Translations under genes and position numbers: made by a program
Part shown: piece after piece, positions 5,280 to 5,815 of the stretch
How positions within the stretch are numbered: the first letter of the stretch is position 1
Layout: each line of letters starts with the position of its first letter
Notes under the pieces: model-generated
What the model was told of the DNA's origin: nothing
Seen by the model: only the letters and a program-made list of their open reading frames with translations
Databases searched by the model: none
NCBI GenBank assembly: GCA_030617525.1
Contig: JAUWVG010000183.1
Span: 1 to 5,815 of the forward strand
Length of the DNA stretch: 5,815 nt
Direction of reading: 5' to 3'
Source: Candidatus Aminicenantota bacterium
GTDB lineage: Bacteria; Acidobacteriota; Aminicenantia; Aminicenantales; Aminicenantaceae

Positions 5280-5815
5280 ATGAGCATAGACATCCAAAAC
5301 ATCACTTTTTTTTATGGGAAGGTAAGGGCTCTGGATTCCGTAAATCTAAATCTTTCCCAGGGTGCCATTGGACTTCTCGGACCCAATGGAGCAGGAAAAA
5401 GCACTCTTCTTCGTATTCTCCTTGGATTTCTTGTTCCCGATAAGGGAGATGGATCAGTTCTTGGGTATGATATCCGAGAACAGCAGTCGATGATTCGGCG
5501 GAATGTGGGTTATATGCCTGAAGATGACTGTCTCATTCCTGGAATGGATGCGGTCTCCTTCACGTCCTACCTTGGAGAACTTTCTGGAATGCCTCAGCAA
5601 GAAGCCATGAAACGGGCTCACGAAGTCCTCTTTTATGTCGGTCTGGAGGAAAGCCGCTACCGCAGGTTGGAGACATACTCCAGTGGAATGAAACAGAGGC
5701 TGAAACTGGCTCAAGCGATTGTCCATGATCCGCACCTTATATTTCTCGATGAACCCACAAGTGGTTTAGATCCTAATGGAAGAAAGGAAATTCTTGAGTT
5801 AATCGTCGATATTTC
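5280..5815 (+). CDS. ABC transporter ATP-binding protein, ABC-2 exporter type (partial, runs off right edge)
   Basis: The first 178 codons of a nucleotide-binding domain, starting MSIDIQNITFFYGK. Walker A is GPNGAGKST (34-42), the signature is YSSGMKQR (133-140) and Walker B is LIFLDEPTSGLDP (153-165). The Q-loop position reads GYMPED, with Glu81 where glutamine is usual, a variant common in CcmA/NodI-like ATPases that pair with ABC-2 permeases. It therefore probably powers an exporter at the inner membrane, with the permease gene expected to follow beyond the window. The substrate is unknown. The start is the only plausible one: the frame is closed upstream by a TGA at 5226 and has no alternative start codon. 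The SD-like AGGA (5274-5277) is only two bases from the ATG, unusually close, so initiation may depend on coupling or on GAGG at 5257-5260. Confidence 0.93.
   Translation, partial: MSIDIQNITFFYGKVRALDSVNLNLSQGAIGLLGPNGAGKSTLLRILLGFLVPDKGDGSVLGYDIREQQSMIRRNVGYMPEDDCLIPGMDAVSFTSYLGELSGMPQQEAMKRAHEVLFYVGLEESRYRRLETYSSGMKQRLKLAQAIVHDPHLIFLDEPTSGLDPNGRKEILELIVDI

Overview
The window looks like chromosomal DNA of an uncultured Gram-negative bacterium. It is moderately AT-rich, uses good Shine-Dalgarno sites, and has a secreted peptidoglycan peptidase and two probable Tat-exported proteins. The taxon cannot be fixed from the sequence. An Acidobacteriota/Aminicenantes-like or deltaproteobacterial-type genome is only a guess, based on protein style and on the REP-like hairpin.

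Layout. At the extreme left a gene leaves the window on the minus strand; only its first 13 codons are visible (Tat signal MKVTRRNFIWLTG), with its SD and a good sigma70-type promoter. Positions 42-875 hold no convincing gene. They contain a repeat-rich spacer: a possible MITE-like unit with imperfect terminal inverted repeats (138-388) enclosing a perfect 30-bp hairpin, an octamer tandem repeat inside a second hairpin, an intrinsic terminator on the plus strand, and a GC-richer palindromic segment next to a 12-bp inverted repeat. Four plus-strand genes follow: a Tat/lipobox N-acyl-D-amino-acid deacylase (876-2579), an M23/LytM zinc endopeptidase (2675-3601), a 2,3-bisphosphoglycerate-independent phosphoglycerate mutase (3591-5183), and the first 178 codons of an ABC transporter ATPase (5280 to the right edge).

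The main discovery is the phosphoglycerate mutase. Its two halves are in reversed order. The protein starts with what is normally the C-terminal part (from the AI-x-AY helix through the DxxxH, ADHG and GHT metal motifs to the MSGQ tail) and then continues in frame with the normal N-terminal part (LILDGWGK, the GNSEAGH nucleophile motif, to the KAYRAL-x-FGEG segment). This is a full-length circular permutation in one uninterrupted frame. All recognisable metal ligands and the nucleophilic serine are kept, but the substrate-site DGRD motif is changed to GRRG.

How the genes may work together. The exported deacylase and the M23 endopeptidase could both act on cell-wall or D-amino-acid material in the envelope. 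The mutase start codon lies inside the end of the M23 gene, so the two are probably translationally coupled, although one product is exported and the other is a cytosolic-type glycolytic enzyme. The ABC ATPase probably begins an ABC-2 type exporter whose permease lies beyond the window.
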